Notes: generated by a model from the letters alone, not told the origin. DNA of 6,202 nucleotides from Thermococcus sp. (GCA_027065835.1 JAMONK010000219.1:1-6202); one strand, 5' to 3'; positions 1 to 5,609 are shown, numbered from the stretch's first letter. A program made the numbers and translations.

Positions 1-45
1 GCTCGCGAACCAGCTCGGTGCGAAGTTTTTGACGTTAACTCCCAT
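1..45 (-). CDS. N-terminal fragment of a probable TDT-family (TehA/SLAC1/Mae1-like) anion transporter
   Basis: Only the first 15 codons are in the window; the gene runs off the left edge. Reading the minus strand from the ATG at 45-43 gives MGVNVKNFAPSWFAS. The NFAPSWFAS string resembles the start of TDT-family membrane transporters, where F-x-P-x-W-F-A precedes a conserved V-M-G-T-G motif in the first membrane helix. The family includes the tellurite-resistance channel TehA, malate carriers and sulfite exporters, so the substrate cannot be told from this fragment. The start is supported by GGTGA at 57-53, seven bases upstream, and by an AT-rich TATA-like box near 90-80. The family call rests on a short match and would fail if the missing part is not a ten-helix membrane protein. 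Confidence 0.55.
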   Translation of the reverse strand, partial: MGVNVKNFAPSWFAS

Positions 46-66
46 TCTGCATTCACCGGGGAGAAC

Positions 67-83
67 TTCATATGAAAAATTTT
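67..83. repeat. Promoter motif copy A (TTCATATGAAAAATTTT)
   Basis: A perfect 10-base palindrome, TTCATATGAA (67-76), runs into an AAATTTT tract. The core CATATGAAAAATTTT (69-83) is identical base for base to 2142-2156 and close to 6088-6100. It lies between the TATA-like box and the ribosome-binding site of the TDT gene, where a bound protein could block transcription. The regulator is not recognised. Confidence 0.5.
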
Positions 84-90
84 AAATATT
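80..90 (-). promoter_or_regulatory. TATA-like box of the TDT transporter gene
   Basis: The minus strand reads AATATTTAAAA, centred about 40 bases upstream of the ATG at 45. This is the spacing seen for archaeal TATA boxes with short leaders. It lies between the SurR-like site (112-96) and the palindromic motif (67-76). Confidence 0.5.
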
Positions 91-95
91 TCTTT

Positions 96-112
96 AACCC
101 CTGGTTCAAAAC
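96..112 (-). promoter_or_regulatory. Putative SurR-binding site, extended consensus GTTn3AACn5GTT
   Basis: The minus strand reads GTTTTGAACCAGGGGTT, which matches all nine fixed positions of the extended SurR site (GTT-TTG-AAC-CAGGG-GTT). SurR is the sulfur-responsive redox regulator of Pyrococcus and Thermococcus. It activates when bound upstream of the TATA box and represses when bound over or downstream of it. This site ends about five bases upstream of the TATA-like box at 90-80, the activating arrangement. By a simple count, about 0.05 such extended matches are expected by chance in a window this size. SurR itself is not encoded here. Confidence 0.5.
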
Positions 113-248
113 CCGGCACGTCCAACTTCCCTGATACCTTCTCGCGCTCTGTTCTTTACCCCCAGTGAGGTCAACCTCGAGAGCTGCGAATATCCGATGA
201 CAAACGGAATGGGAGTAGAGGGTTCCTTCATGATTCTGTATCTGGCCA

Positions 249-2078
249 TCAGAGCTTTCTCCCGACCTCGTAGCCTTCCCTTACCGCGCTGGCTATGTTC
301 CTTACCGATTTCGCGTCGCCGATGATGTGGTACTCGATACCCTCTACGACGAACGGTACGTACGGCCTCATTCCAAAGGCACCGACGATCACGTCACACT
401 CTACCATCTCCTTCTCCCCGGTTTCGGTGTTCTCCACTACCGCGTACCCCTCCCCGGCGCTCACGAAGCGTCTGCCGGTTAGGATGTGTATTCCCCTCTC
501 CTCAAGCTCCCGTAGGAGGTATCCACGTGTTATCCTTTCAACTTCAGGCAGGATGGCGGGACTGCGTTTGATTATCCTGATCCGGTTGTTGAACCGGGCA
601 AGGTACAGGGCGGTTTCAACCCCAACAAGGCCCCCTCCGCCGATCAGGACGTCTTTGTTCTCGACCTTGACGTCTCCACGTAGAACCTTATCGAAGGGCG
701 TTATCAAACCGCGTTCCCCGCTGCAGGGCAGGAACGGTTTCGCCCCTGTAGCCATGACAACCGCCTGTGGATTTAACTTTAGTATCTTCTCTTTCGTCGT
801 CTCTCCCTCATGAAGGTGGACGTTGGGCATCTCGGATAGGACGTTGCGGTAGTACTCGATGAGCCAGCTGATCTTCTCCTTTCCGGGTGGAACCATTGCC
901 AGGGTGAGCTGACCACCGAAGACCTCGTAGAATAGATGAACCTCATGTCCCCTCATGGCTGCAACCCTTGCGGCCTCAAGACCCCCTGGACCCGCTCCGA
1001 TTATTGCCACGACGCGTTTTCTTGGGGCCTTTGGGATCTCCTCCTCATTCCCGACGTTGGCGTTGGCACCGCATCTTATCGGTCCCTTTTCGTCGTGGAC
1101 TGCCTTGATGCATTCACTGCACCCTATACAGCGTCGTATCAGGTGCTCCTTTCCCTCTGCAACCTTCTTTACCCAATCGGGATCCGCTATTAGGGGTCTT
1201 CCGAGGATGACGAGGTCGGCCTGGGTCTCAAGGACTTTCTCCGCGACCGCCGGTTCTCTTATCATGCCAACCGCCGCCACCGGAACGGGCAGAGGTCTTA
1301 TCCTTTCGGCCAGGTAAGCACGCCAGGCCTGGGGATAGTGCATCGGTTCGAGACGCTTCTCCTTCGGCCCGAGGCCTATATCCGCCTGTATCATGTCGTA
1401 ACCTGCCCTGGCCAGAGTTAGGGCTATCTCCCGTCCGGTCCTTAGGGTTATGCCCCCCTCAAGGAAGTCGTCCACGGCCAGCCTTATCGTTACTGGAAAA
1501 TCCCGACCGCATTTCTCCGCTATGCGCTTCCTCACCTCCACCGCGAACCTCGTCGGCTCACCCCACTCGTCGTCGCGATGGTTGGTTAGGGGAGAGAGGA
1601 ACTGGTTAACGAGCAGTCCGTGGGCACTTTGTACCTCAACCATGTCGAAGCCCGCATCCATTGCGAGTCTCGCCGAGTATGCGAACTTCTCCACCAGCTC
1701 CTCTATCTTCTCGGGCGAGAGGTAGTCCACACCCATCTTTTTCCAGCCCTCATGGGCGAGCTCAACCGAGAGTTTAACTCCCTCGTGCTTGTGAATCTCA
1801 AAGGCCAGCCATTCCCAGTCCTTGAGGACGGCTTTTGAGTCGATCCTTGGCTGGAACGGCATGTGTTTCCCTTCCGGGTAGTCTATTGAAGTGTTCTCCA
1901 CTATTATCAGGCCGACACCACCCCTTGCGCGTCTCTCGTAGTGTTTGACGAACCTCTCTGTCAGCCTTCCGTTCTCCAGGGCAAAGTTCGTCGATATCGG
2001 CGGGAACACCACCCTGTTCATGAGCTCAACGTTGCCTATGGTTATCGGCTCGAATAGTTTAGGATAATCTTCTTTCAT
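249..2078 (-). CDS. FMN/[4Fe-4S]/FAD NAD(P)H-dependent oxidoreductase, Old Yellow Enzyme / 2,4-dienoyl-CoA reductase / trimethylamine dehydrogenase family
   Basis: A 609-residue cytoplasmic multi-cofactor flavoprotein that should pass electrons from NAD(P)H through FAD and an iron-sulfur cluster to FMN, where a substrate is reduced; the substrate is unknown. Numbered from the chosen start, residues 1-310 form the OYE-type barrel (LFEPITIGNVELMNRVVFPP near the start, ILGRP phosphate-binding motif at 290-294). C317, C320, C323 and C336 form the cluster motif. IGAGPGG (360-366) and IGGGGLVG (479-486) are the two dinucleotide-binding folds. The ATG at 2078 is preferred over the in-frame TTG at 2159: homologues begin at about this point, GGTGG lies six bases upstream and a TATA box sits at 2118-2111, inside the longer reading. 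The usual barrel Tyr and His are replaced (Q150, H153, L155), and a loop after the H-E-G-W stretch is short, so the protein is smaller than the 671-residue E. coli FadH. A FadH-like role is therefore doubtful. Confidence 0.9.
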   Translation of the reverse strand: MKEDYPKLFEPITIGNVELMNRVVFPPISTNFALENGRLTERFVKHYERRARGGVGLIIVENTSIDYPEGKHMPFQPRIDSKAVLKDWEWLAFEIHKHEGVKLSVELAHEGWKKMGVDYLSPEKIEELVEKFAYSARLAMDAGFDMVEVQSAHGLLVNQFLSPLTNHRDDEWGEPTRFAVEVRKRIAEKCGRDFPVTIRLAVDDFLEGGITLRTGREIALTLARAGYDMIQADIGLGPKEKRLEPMHYPQAWRAYLAERIRPLPVPVAAVGMIREPAVAEKVLETQADLVILGRPLIADPDWVKKVAEGKEHLIRRCIGCSECIKAVHDEKGPIRCGANANVGNEEEIPKAPRKRVVAIIGAGPGGLEAARVAAMRGHEVHLFYEVFGGQLTLAMVPPGKEKISWLIEYYRNVLSEMPNVHLHEGETTKEKILKLNPQAVVMATGAKPFLPCSGERGLITPFDKVLRGDVKVENKDVLIGGGGLVGVETALYLARFNNRIRIIKRSPAILPEVERITRGYLLRELEERGIHILTGRRFVSAGEGYAVVENTETGEKEMVECDVIVGAFGMRPYVPFVVEGIEYHIIGDAKSVRNIASAVREGYEVGRKL

Positions 2079-2110
2079 TAGGCCCACCAAACATGAGGTT
2101 TCGGTGCCCC

Positions 2111-2118
2111 TTATAAAG
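2111..2118 (-). promoter_or_regulatory. TATA box of the flavoprotein gene
   Basis: The minus strand reads CTTTATAA, centred about 36 bases upstream of the ATG at 2078. The predicted leader would be about 10 bases and hold the GGTGG ribosome-binding site (2088-2084). This box decides the start: a start at 2159 would place the promoter inside the gene. Confidence 0.6.
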
Positions 2119-2139
2119 CTTGGTTCGATTGATGTAGAT

Positions 2140-2156
2140 TCCATATGAAAAATTTT
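2140..2156. repeat. Promoter motif copy B (TCCATATGAAAAATTTT)
   Basis: Positions 2142-2156 repeat the 15 bases of 69-83 exactly; the palindrome has one change (TCCATATGAA). This copy lies about 30 bases upstream of the flavoprotein TATA box, unlike copies A and C, which lie downstream of theirs. It also lies about 90 bases before the divergent gene at 2246, so which gene it serves is uncertain. Confidence 0.45.
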
Positions 2157-2203
2157 CAATAGGTGCCCTGGCCCCGCGTATCCGTATCGGGCGAACTAAA
2201 GGT

Positions 2204-2213
2204 AAAGGTTATT
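2204..2213 (+). promoter_or_regulatory. Weak TATA-like box for the 2246 operon
   Basis: AAAGGTTATT lies about 37 bases upstream of the ATG at 2246, the right distance for an archaeal TATA box. It matches the T/A consensus poorly. It is the only AT-rich stretch at that position in the divergent region. Confidence 0.25.
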
Positions 2214-2232
2214 ACGTACGTGGACGAATTAA

Positions 2233-2242
2233 GGGGGGTGAT
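2233..2242 (+). promoter_or_regulatory. Ribosome-binding site deciding the start at 2246
   Basis: GGGGGGTGAT is close to the archaeal 16S complement GGAGGTGAT. It ends three bases before the ATG at 2246 and excludes the overlapping ATG at 2241, which is followed at once by TCA TGA. Confidence 0.65.
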
Positions 2243-2245
2243 GTC

Positions 2246-2716
2246 ATGACTGCCCCGTTTCCTCCGATACGGAGAGAGCCTCGGACTGAGGACAGGCCCC
2301 TGAAACCTGAAGACGGCAAAAAAGCGGTGGAACTCGTCAGGGAAGCGCTCCCCTTTTTTCGAGTTGGTGAGCCGATAACTCACCCCGACCACATTGACGT
2401 TCCGGTTTTCTACCTGGATTTTGCCATAGACAGGATCCACTACGATGGGAAGGCCAAGAGTCCCCGTCCAAAAGGTGCCCCACCTCATGGATCGGCGGCC
2501 GCAAACCCCGGAGAAGCGCGTGAGGTGATTGAACGTGCGCTCAAAGAGGCGAGGGTTCTCGACGCGGCGGAGTTCAGGGAACCCGAGGACTGCTGGGTTG
2601 TTCCTGTTGCATGGAAAAGCTTTATAATCCTCCACGTACGCGTTTCCCGCGAAGGGGAGGAGCTCATCCCGGACTACGGTCTGACGGAGGAGGTAAGGCG
2701 CTACGGGACGCTTTAA
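2246..2716 (+). CDS. Conserved-type hypothetical protein, probable partner of the downstream permease
   Basis: A 156-residue soluble protein that I do not recognise. It has no signal peptide and no membrane segment. The first 25 residues are Pro/Arg/charge-rich. A mixed region includes DVPVFYLDFAIDRIHYDGKA (51-70), followed by a Pro/Gly-rich linker (73-88), a charged helix (89-103) and a hydrophobic strand pair with WVVPVAWKSFIILHVRVS (117-134), ending in the strongly polar IPDYGLTEEVRRYG. There is one cysteine (C116). The ATG at 2246 has a very strong ribosome-binding site, GGGGGGTGAT, ending three bases before it; the ATG at 2241 hits a stop after two codons. Its end overlaps the start region of the permease gene, and the GGAGGAGGT at 2686-2694 inside it looks like the permease's ribosome-binding site. 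That suggests co-transcription and coupled translation. A regulatory or accessory role for the transporter is inference only. Confidence 0.8.
   Translation: MTAPFPPIRREPRTEDRPLKPEDGKKAVELVREALPFFRVGEPITHPDHIDVPVFYLDFAIDRIHYDGKAKSPRPKGAPPHGSAAANPGEAREVIERALKEARVLDAAEFREPEDCWVVPVAWKSFIILHVRVSREGEELIPDYGLTEEVRRYGTL
2686..2694 (+). promoter_or_regulatory. Internal ribosome-binding site for the permease
   Basis: GGAGGAGGT lies inside the end of the upstream gene. Eight bases separate it from the in-frame ACG at 2703, normal spacing for a start codon. No ATG, GTG or TTG lies in the permease frame between the upstream in-frame stop (TAA 2694-2696) and 2856. Confidence 0.55.
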
Positions 2717-3785
2717 AGATTTCATCCGGCGTGAGTGGTTCCTGACGGTTCTCCTTCTGCTGTACCTAGCCCTGGCTGTACTCGATTCAAGCCTTCCCCG
2801 CAGAACCCCGAAACTTATCGACTGGGAGAGTCTTTCGGTCATAACGGCACTTATAATGGCCTCTAAGGGGCTTGAACTGTCGGGTCTCTTCTCAAAACTG
2901 GCCCCCCGGCTGATACGGGCCGCCAACCACTCGGAAAGGCGCCTCATGTTGCTCTTCATCCTGACGATCTCACTTTCATCCACGGTTATCATGAACGATA
3001 CGGCCATGCTGGTCTTCATTCCCCTCGTCGTTGCAACCTCGGAGATTGCCCGTGTGGACACAGCGAGGGCCGTGACGTTCTCCGCCATCGCCGCCAACGT
3101 GGGCTCGGCCCTTACCCCAATAGGCAACCCCCAGAACATCATAATATGGCACAGCTACGGTCTTGGATTCCTGGAGTTCATCCGTTCGATGCTCCCCTTC
3201 GTGTTCCTCTGGCTCCTCGTCCTTTTTGCGTTCACCCTCACCATCAAAAACCGGGAGCTCTCGGTTGAAAGGATCCCCCCGGTTGCCCTTAGAAAGACCC
3301 TTCTGGTGGTTTCTCTCATCTCCTTGATCGTGGATGTGGTCCTAGCAGAAATCGGGAGGGCCCCCCTTGCCTTCATCTTCACGCTCTTTGTCTTTTTGGT
3401 GCTGGGTAGGGACGTGCTCAGGGGTTTTGACTGGGCGCTGGTTTTGACCTTTGCCTTTATATTCATCGATTTCAACGAGCTCGCTTTCCTGTTAAAAAGT
3501 GCCGGGTTGATGTTTCCAACTGGAGGCACTGGACTCTTCGTTGTCTCCGCCACCTTGAGTCAGCTGTTCAGCAACGTCCCGGCAACAGTTCTTCTTTCGG
3601 CTGGCAAACCGGAGTGGCTTCCGCTTTCTCTGGGGGTCAACATAGGGGGAAGCGGCATCGTTGTGGGTTCGCTGGCCAACCTTATAGCCATCAGGATAGC
3701 GAGAGTGGGAGTGGGGGACTTCCACCGCCATTCCGTTCCCTACTTTCTCGTGGCCCTTCTGCTCTCCGTGCTCCTCCTGTTGTAA
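2703..3785 (+). CDS. ArsB/NhaD/SLC13-like ion permease (ion transporter superfamily), start codon not canonical
   Basis: An integral membrane permease of the ion transporter superfamily, about 360 residues if counted from ACG at 2703. The first ATG in frame is 2856. Translation upstream of it gives a convincing N-terminus, FKDFIRREWFLTVLLLLYLA, with a charged cytoplasmic lead and a first membrane helix at about 12-28, so a start at 2856 would cut off a helix. Family signatures from residue 1 at 2703: NDTAMLVF (98-105), ALTPIGNPQN (136-145), SQLFSNVPA (286-294) and GGSGIVVGSLAN (315-326), the paired helix-breaking motifs of this superfamily. About ten hydrophobic segments are seen. Substrate could be arsenite, sodium/proton or an organic or inorganic anion; the sequence does not decide. 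It overlaps the preceding gene by 14 bases. The real start may be ACG, another non-standard codon, or entry by frameshift from the gene before it. Confidence 0.85.
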   Translation, partial: TGRFKDFIRREWFLTVLLLLYLALAVLDSSLPRRTPKLIDWESLSVITALIMASKGLELSGLFSKLAPRLIRAANHSERRLMLLFILTISLSSTVIMNDTAMLVFIPLVVATSEIARVDTARAVTFSAIAANVGSALTPIGNPQNIIIWHSYGLGFLEFIRSMLPFVFLWLLVLFAFTLTIKNRELSVERIPPVALRKTLLVVSLISLIVDVVLAEIGRAPLAFIFTLFVFLVLGRDVLRGFDWALVLTFAFIFIDFNELAFLLKSAGLMFPTGGTGLFVVSATLSQLFSNVPATVLLSAGKPEWLPLSLGVNIGGSGIVVGSLANLIAIRIARVGVGDFHRHSVPYFLVALLLSVLLLL

Positions 3786-3836
3786 TGAGAGATATACCTC
3801 ACGTCCCACGGTGGTTCCTCATTCGCCCCCACAAGG

Positions 3837-3845
3837 GTTTTAAAC
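3837..3845 (+). promoter_or_regulatory. TATA-like box of the ABC exporter operon, overlapping a GTTn3AAC palindrome
   Basis: TTTTAAA (3838-3844) lies about 39 bases before the ATG at 3880. The surrounding GTTTTAAAC is a perfect 9-base palindrome that also fits the core SurR site GTTn3AAC, but the n5-GTT extension is absent on both strands. Cores of this kind are expected one or two times by chance in a window this size, so only the TATA role is claimed. Confidence 0.5.
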
Positions 3846-3865
3846 GGATGAACTTTAATTCATCC
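3846..3865. promoter_or_regulatory. Putative operator of the ABC exporter operon (7-6-7 inverted repeat)
   Basis: GGATGAA-CTTTAA-TTCATCC is a perfect inverted repeat with 7-base arms and a 6-base spacer. It starts directly after the TATA-like box and ends just before the GGTG (3867-3870) upstream of the gene, so it covers the expected transcription start. That placement is typical of an archaeal repressor site. No regulator gene is adjacent within the window. Confidence 0.55.
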
Positions 3866-3879
3866 CGGTGTTGAGGGGT

Positions 3880-4803
3880 ATGAAAACTATAGAGGCTTCC
3901 GGGCTGACGAAGTACTACGGTTCGCTTCTCGCAGTTGATAACGTGAGCTTCAGCGTTAAACGGGGTGAGGTCTTTGGGTTTCTCGGTCCAAATGGGGCCG
4001 GAAAAACTACCACCGTCAGGATGCTCACCGGTATTCTAAGACCGAGCAGGGGCGAAGTTCGTGTTCTGGGCTACGACATGCTTGATGAGCACGAGAAGAT
4101 ACTGGCGAGGGAGATGATGGGTATCGTTCCCGAGATGGCTAACCCCTACGTAGATTTAACTGCGATGGGAAACCTACGGCTCATGGGCGAGCTCTACGGA
4201 ATGGGAAAGAGAGAAATCGAGAAGAGGGCTCTTGACCTTCTGAAGCTCTTTGGGCTGTACGAGAGGAGGAAAAGCAAGGTAAGGGCCTTCTCCAAGGGCA
4301 TGAGGCAGAGACTCATACTCGCGATGGCCCTCATAGGAGATCCGGAGGTTCTGTTCCTGGACGAACCAACCAGTGGCCTTGACGTTATAAGCGCCCGCAT
4401 GATACGGGATATAATCAGGGATGAGCATAGAAAAGGCAGGACTATCTTTTTGACCACCCACAATATGGCCGAGGCGAACGAGCTGTGTCAGAGGGTGGCC
4501 ATAATCAGGCGGGGAAAACTCGTTGCTATAGACACACCTGAGAAGCTCAAAACGCTTGGAAAAGGCCTTTCCGTGGAGGTTAGCTTTGAACCGATGGTGT
4601 TTGAGGGTTCTGCCATAGACTCTGCCCTCAGGGTAGAACACCGGGGGGACAAGATAAGGATATACACGGACGATCCTGATGCGACGATCAGGGAGCTCGT
4701 GAGGTACGCTGAGGAGAAGGGGCTGAGGATAGTTAGTCTGAAAACGCTCTCCCCGTCTCTGGAGGATATATTCGTTGAACTGGTGGGTGGTAAGGATGAT
4801 TAA
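3880..4803 (+). CDS. ABC exporter ATP-binding subunit, DrrA/CcmA-like
   Basis: A 307-residue cytoplasmic ATPase that would power the membrane subunit encoded next to it. Motifs: Walker A GPNGAGKTT (36-44), signature FSKGM (137-141), Walker B VLFLDEP (157-163) with catalytic E162, D-loop SGLD (165-168) and H-loop H194 in TTHNM. The Q-loop position carries Glu (VPE, E85) instead of Gln. Residues 225-307 form the C-terminal extension of the drug/antibiotic exporter subgroup, ending in the typical SLEDIFVEL. GTG at 3868 and TTG at 3871 are in frame, but ATG at 3880 fits homologues, which begin just before I-E-A-x-x-L-T-K-x-Y-G, and fits GGTG at 3867-3870. The gene overlaps the permease gene by eight bases, showing a translationally coupled pair. 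The cargo may be a drug, lipid or other hydrophobic compound; it cannot be read from the sequence. Confidence 0.93.
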   Translation: MKTIEASGLTKYYGSLLAVDNVSFSVKRGEVFGFLGPNGAGKTTTVRMLTGILRPSRGEVRVLGYDMLDEHEKILAREMMGIVPEMANPYVDLTAMGNLRLMGELYGMGKREIEKRALDLLKLFGLYERRKSKVRAFSKGMRQRLILAMALIGDPEVLFLDEPTSGLDVISARMIRDIIRDEHRKGRTIFLTTHNMAEANELCQRVAIIRRGKLVAIDTPEKLKTLGKGLSVEVSFEPMVFEGSAIDSALRVEHRGDKIRIYTDDPDATIRELVRYAEEKGLRIVSLKTLSPSLEDIFVELVGGKDD

Positions 4804-5536
4804 GACCCTCAAACGCTCATTTGCAGTGGCCAAAAAGGACATGCTGATATTCTACCTCAAGGGGCCGGTGATAATAATGGGCCTCGTGTTCCCGTTCTTC
4901 CTGTTCTTGGCGTTCCTGATAGGCCGGCATCTCTCCGGGGAACAGCTGTTTGTTGGCCTAACGGCGATGACCGCGTTCTTCACCTCGACCGCTGTCGGTC
5001 CGACGATAATCCCCTGGGAGTGTAGGGGCAGGACTTTCGAGCGGTTGGTTGCTTCACCGGTTTCACTTACCGCGATACTCCTCGGTGATCTCCAGGCCTC
5101 CTTTTACTTCGGTCTTGCGATAACCTTCACCATAGCCCTTCCCTCACTGGCCTACCTCTCAATCCACCCCTCCTTCGGTATCTTTCTCCTGTCCACACTA
5201 CTGGCGGTTCTTTCCTTCTCCGCAATGACGGTGTTGATGTCCTCTTACCCCCCTACGGACATCCCCGCGGACGTGATGATGCTTTCCTCCCTTGTGAAAT
5301 TCTCCCTCCTCTTCATCAGCGGCATCTTCGTCCCCCTTCGCAGCCTGCCTCCCTACGGTCGGTGGATCTCCCTGTTATCCCCCCTGACGTACTACGTTGA
5401 TGCCCTCAGGCACGCCCTGGGTGGGGGATACCTTCCCCTCCCCATCGACTTCATCATGCTGGCCTTCTTTGGTCTTGCATTCTTTTTCGTGGGCTCCACA
5501 ATACACGGGAGGGTGCTTGAACGGAGGTTCACCTGA
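4796..5536 (+). CDS. ABC-2 type exporter membrane subunit
   Basis: A 246-residue membrane protein, the usual size for ABC-2 permeases, with about six hydrophobic segments (roughly 23-43, 51-73, 95-121, 127-149, 161-180, 217-235). Family features are the coupling stretch ECRGRTFERLVASPVS (75-90) before the third helix, and SGIFVPLRSLPPYGRWIS (175-192) followed by PLTYYVDALR (196-205), the ABC-2 signature. The ATG at 4796 overlaps the ATPase stop (ATGATTAA) and follows GGTGGGTGG at 4782-4790. The in-frame TTG at 4775 would only add seven residues and lacks its own ribosome-binding site. It pairs with the ATPase as the pore of a two-gene exporter, presumably dimeric, in the cytoplasmic membrane. 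Confidence 0.92.
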   Translation: MIKTLKRSFAVAKKDMLIFYLKGPVIIMGLVFPFFLFLAFLIGRHLSGEQLFVGLTAMTAFFTSTAVGPTIIPWECRGRTFERLVASPVSLTAILLGDLQASFYFGLAITFTIALPSLAYLSIHPSFGIFLLSTLLAVLSFSAMTVLMSSYPPTDIPADVMMLSSLVKFSLLFISGIFVPLRSLPPYGRWISLLSPLTYYVDALRHALGGGYLPLPIDFIMLAFFGLAFFFVGSTIHGRVLERRFT

Positions 5537-5592
5537 CGACCCGGCCCCTCTCTCCCTTTGAAGTTAAGGTTGCTCCAGCTTTTCAGCGGTAG

Positions 5593-5609
5593 TTCTCCGG
5601 TCGGGAGAA
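5593..5609. terminator. Small hairpin between convergent genes
   Basis: TTCTCC (5593-5598) and GGAGAA (5604-5609) can pair around a five-base loop. It lies between the ends of the exporter operon and the ferredoxin gene, each pointing toward it. No long T-run follows on the plus strand, so a termination role is weakly supported. Confidence 0.25.

Noticed and set aside
99..116. T-arm-like sequence CCCTGGTTCAAAACCCGG suggesting a tRNA 3' end or attachment site
   Set aside because: The stem has a mismatch, the flanking bases upstream are AT-rich and cannot form the rest of a tRNA, and the same bases are better explained as a SurR-type site.
295..1838. Several plus-strand open frames inside the flavoprotein gene
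   Set aside because: They are antisense to a clear multi-domain enzyme, have low-complexity Ser/Pro/Arg-rich translations and no ribosome-binding sites.
2214..2221. ACGTACGT palindrome before the 2246 gene
   Set aside because: It is only eight bases, has no second copy in a promoter, and lies downstream of a poorly defined TATA box.
2156..3142. A 328-residue minus-strand open frame
   Set aside because: It is antisense to the hypothetical protein and the permease, has Arg/Ser-rich composition and no recognisable motif, and the opposite strand has strong family signatures.
3934..3942. GTTGATAAC, a perfect core SurR site
   Set aside because: It lies inside the ABC ATPase coding region and lacks the n5-GTT extension; one or two such cores are expected by chance in a window this size.
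4174..4842. Minus-strand frames opposite the ABC ATPase
   Set aside because: They shadow a gene with complete ATPase motifs and show no motif of their own.
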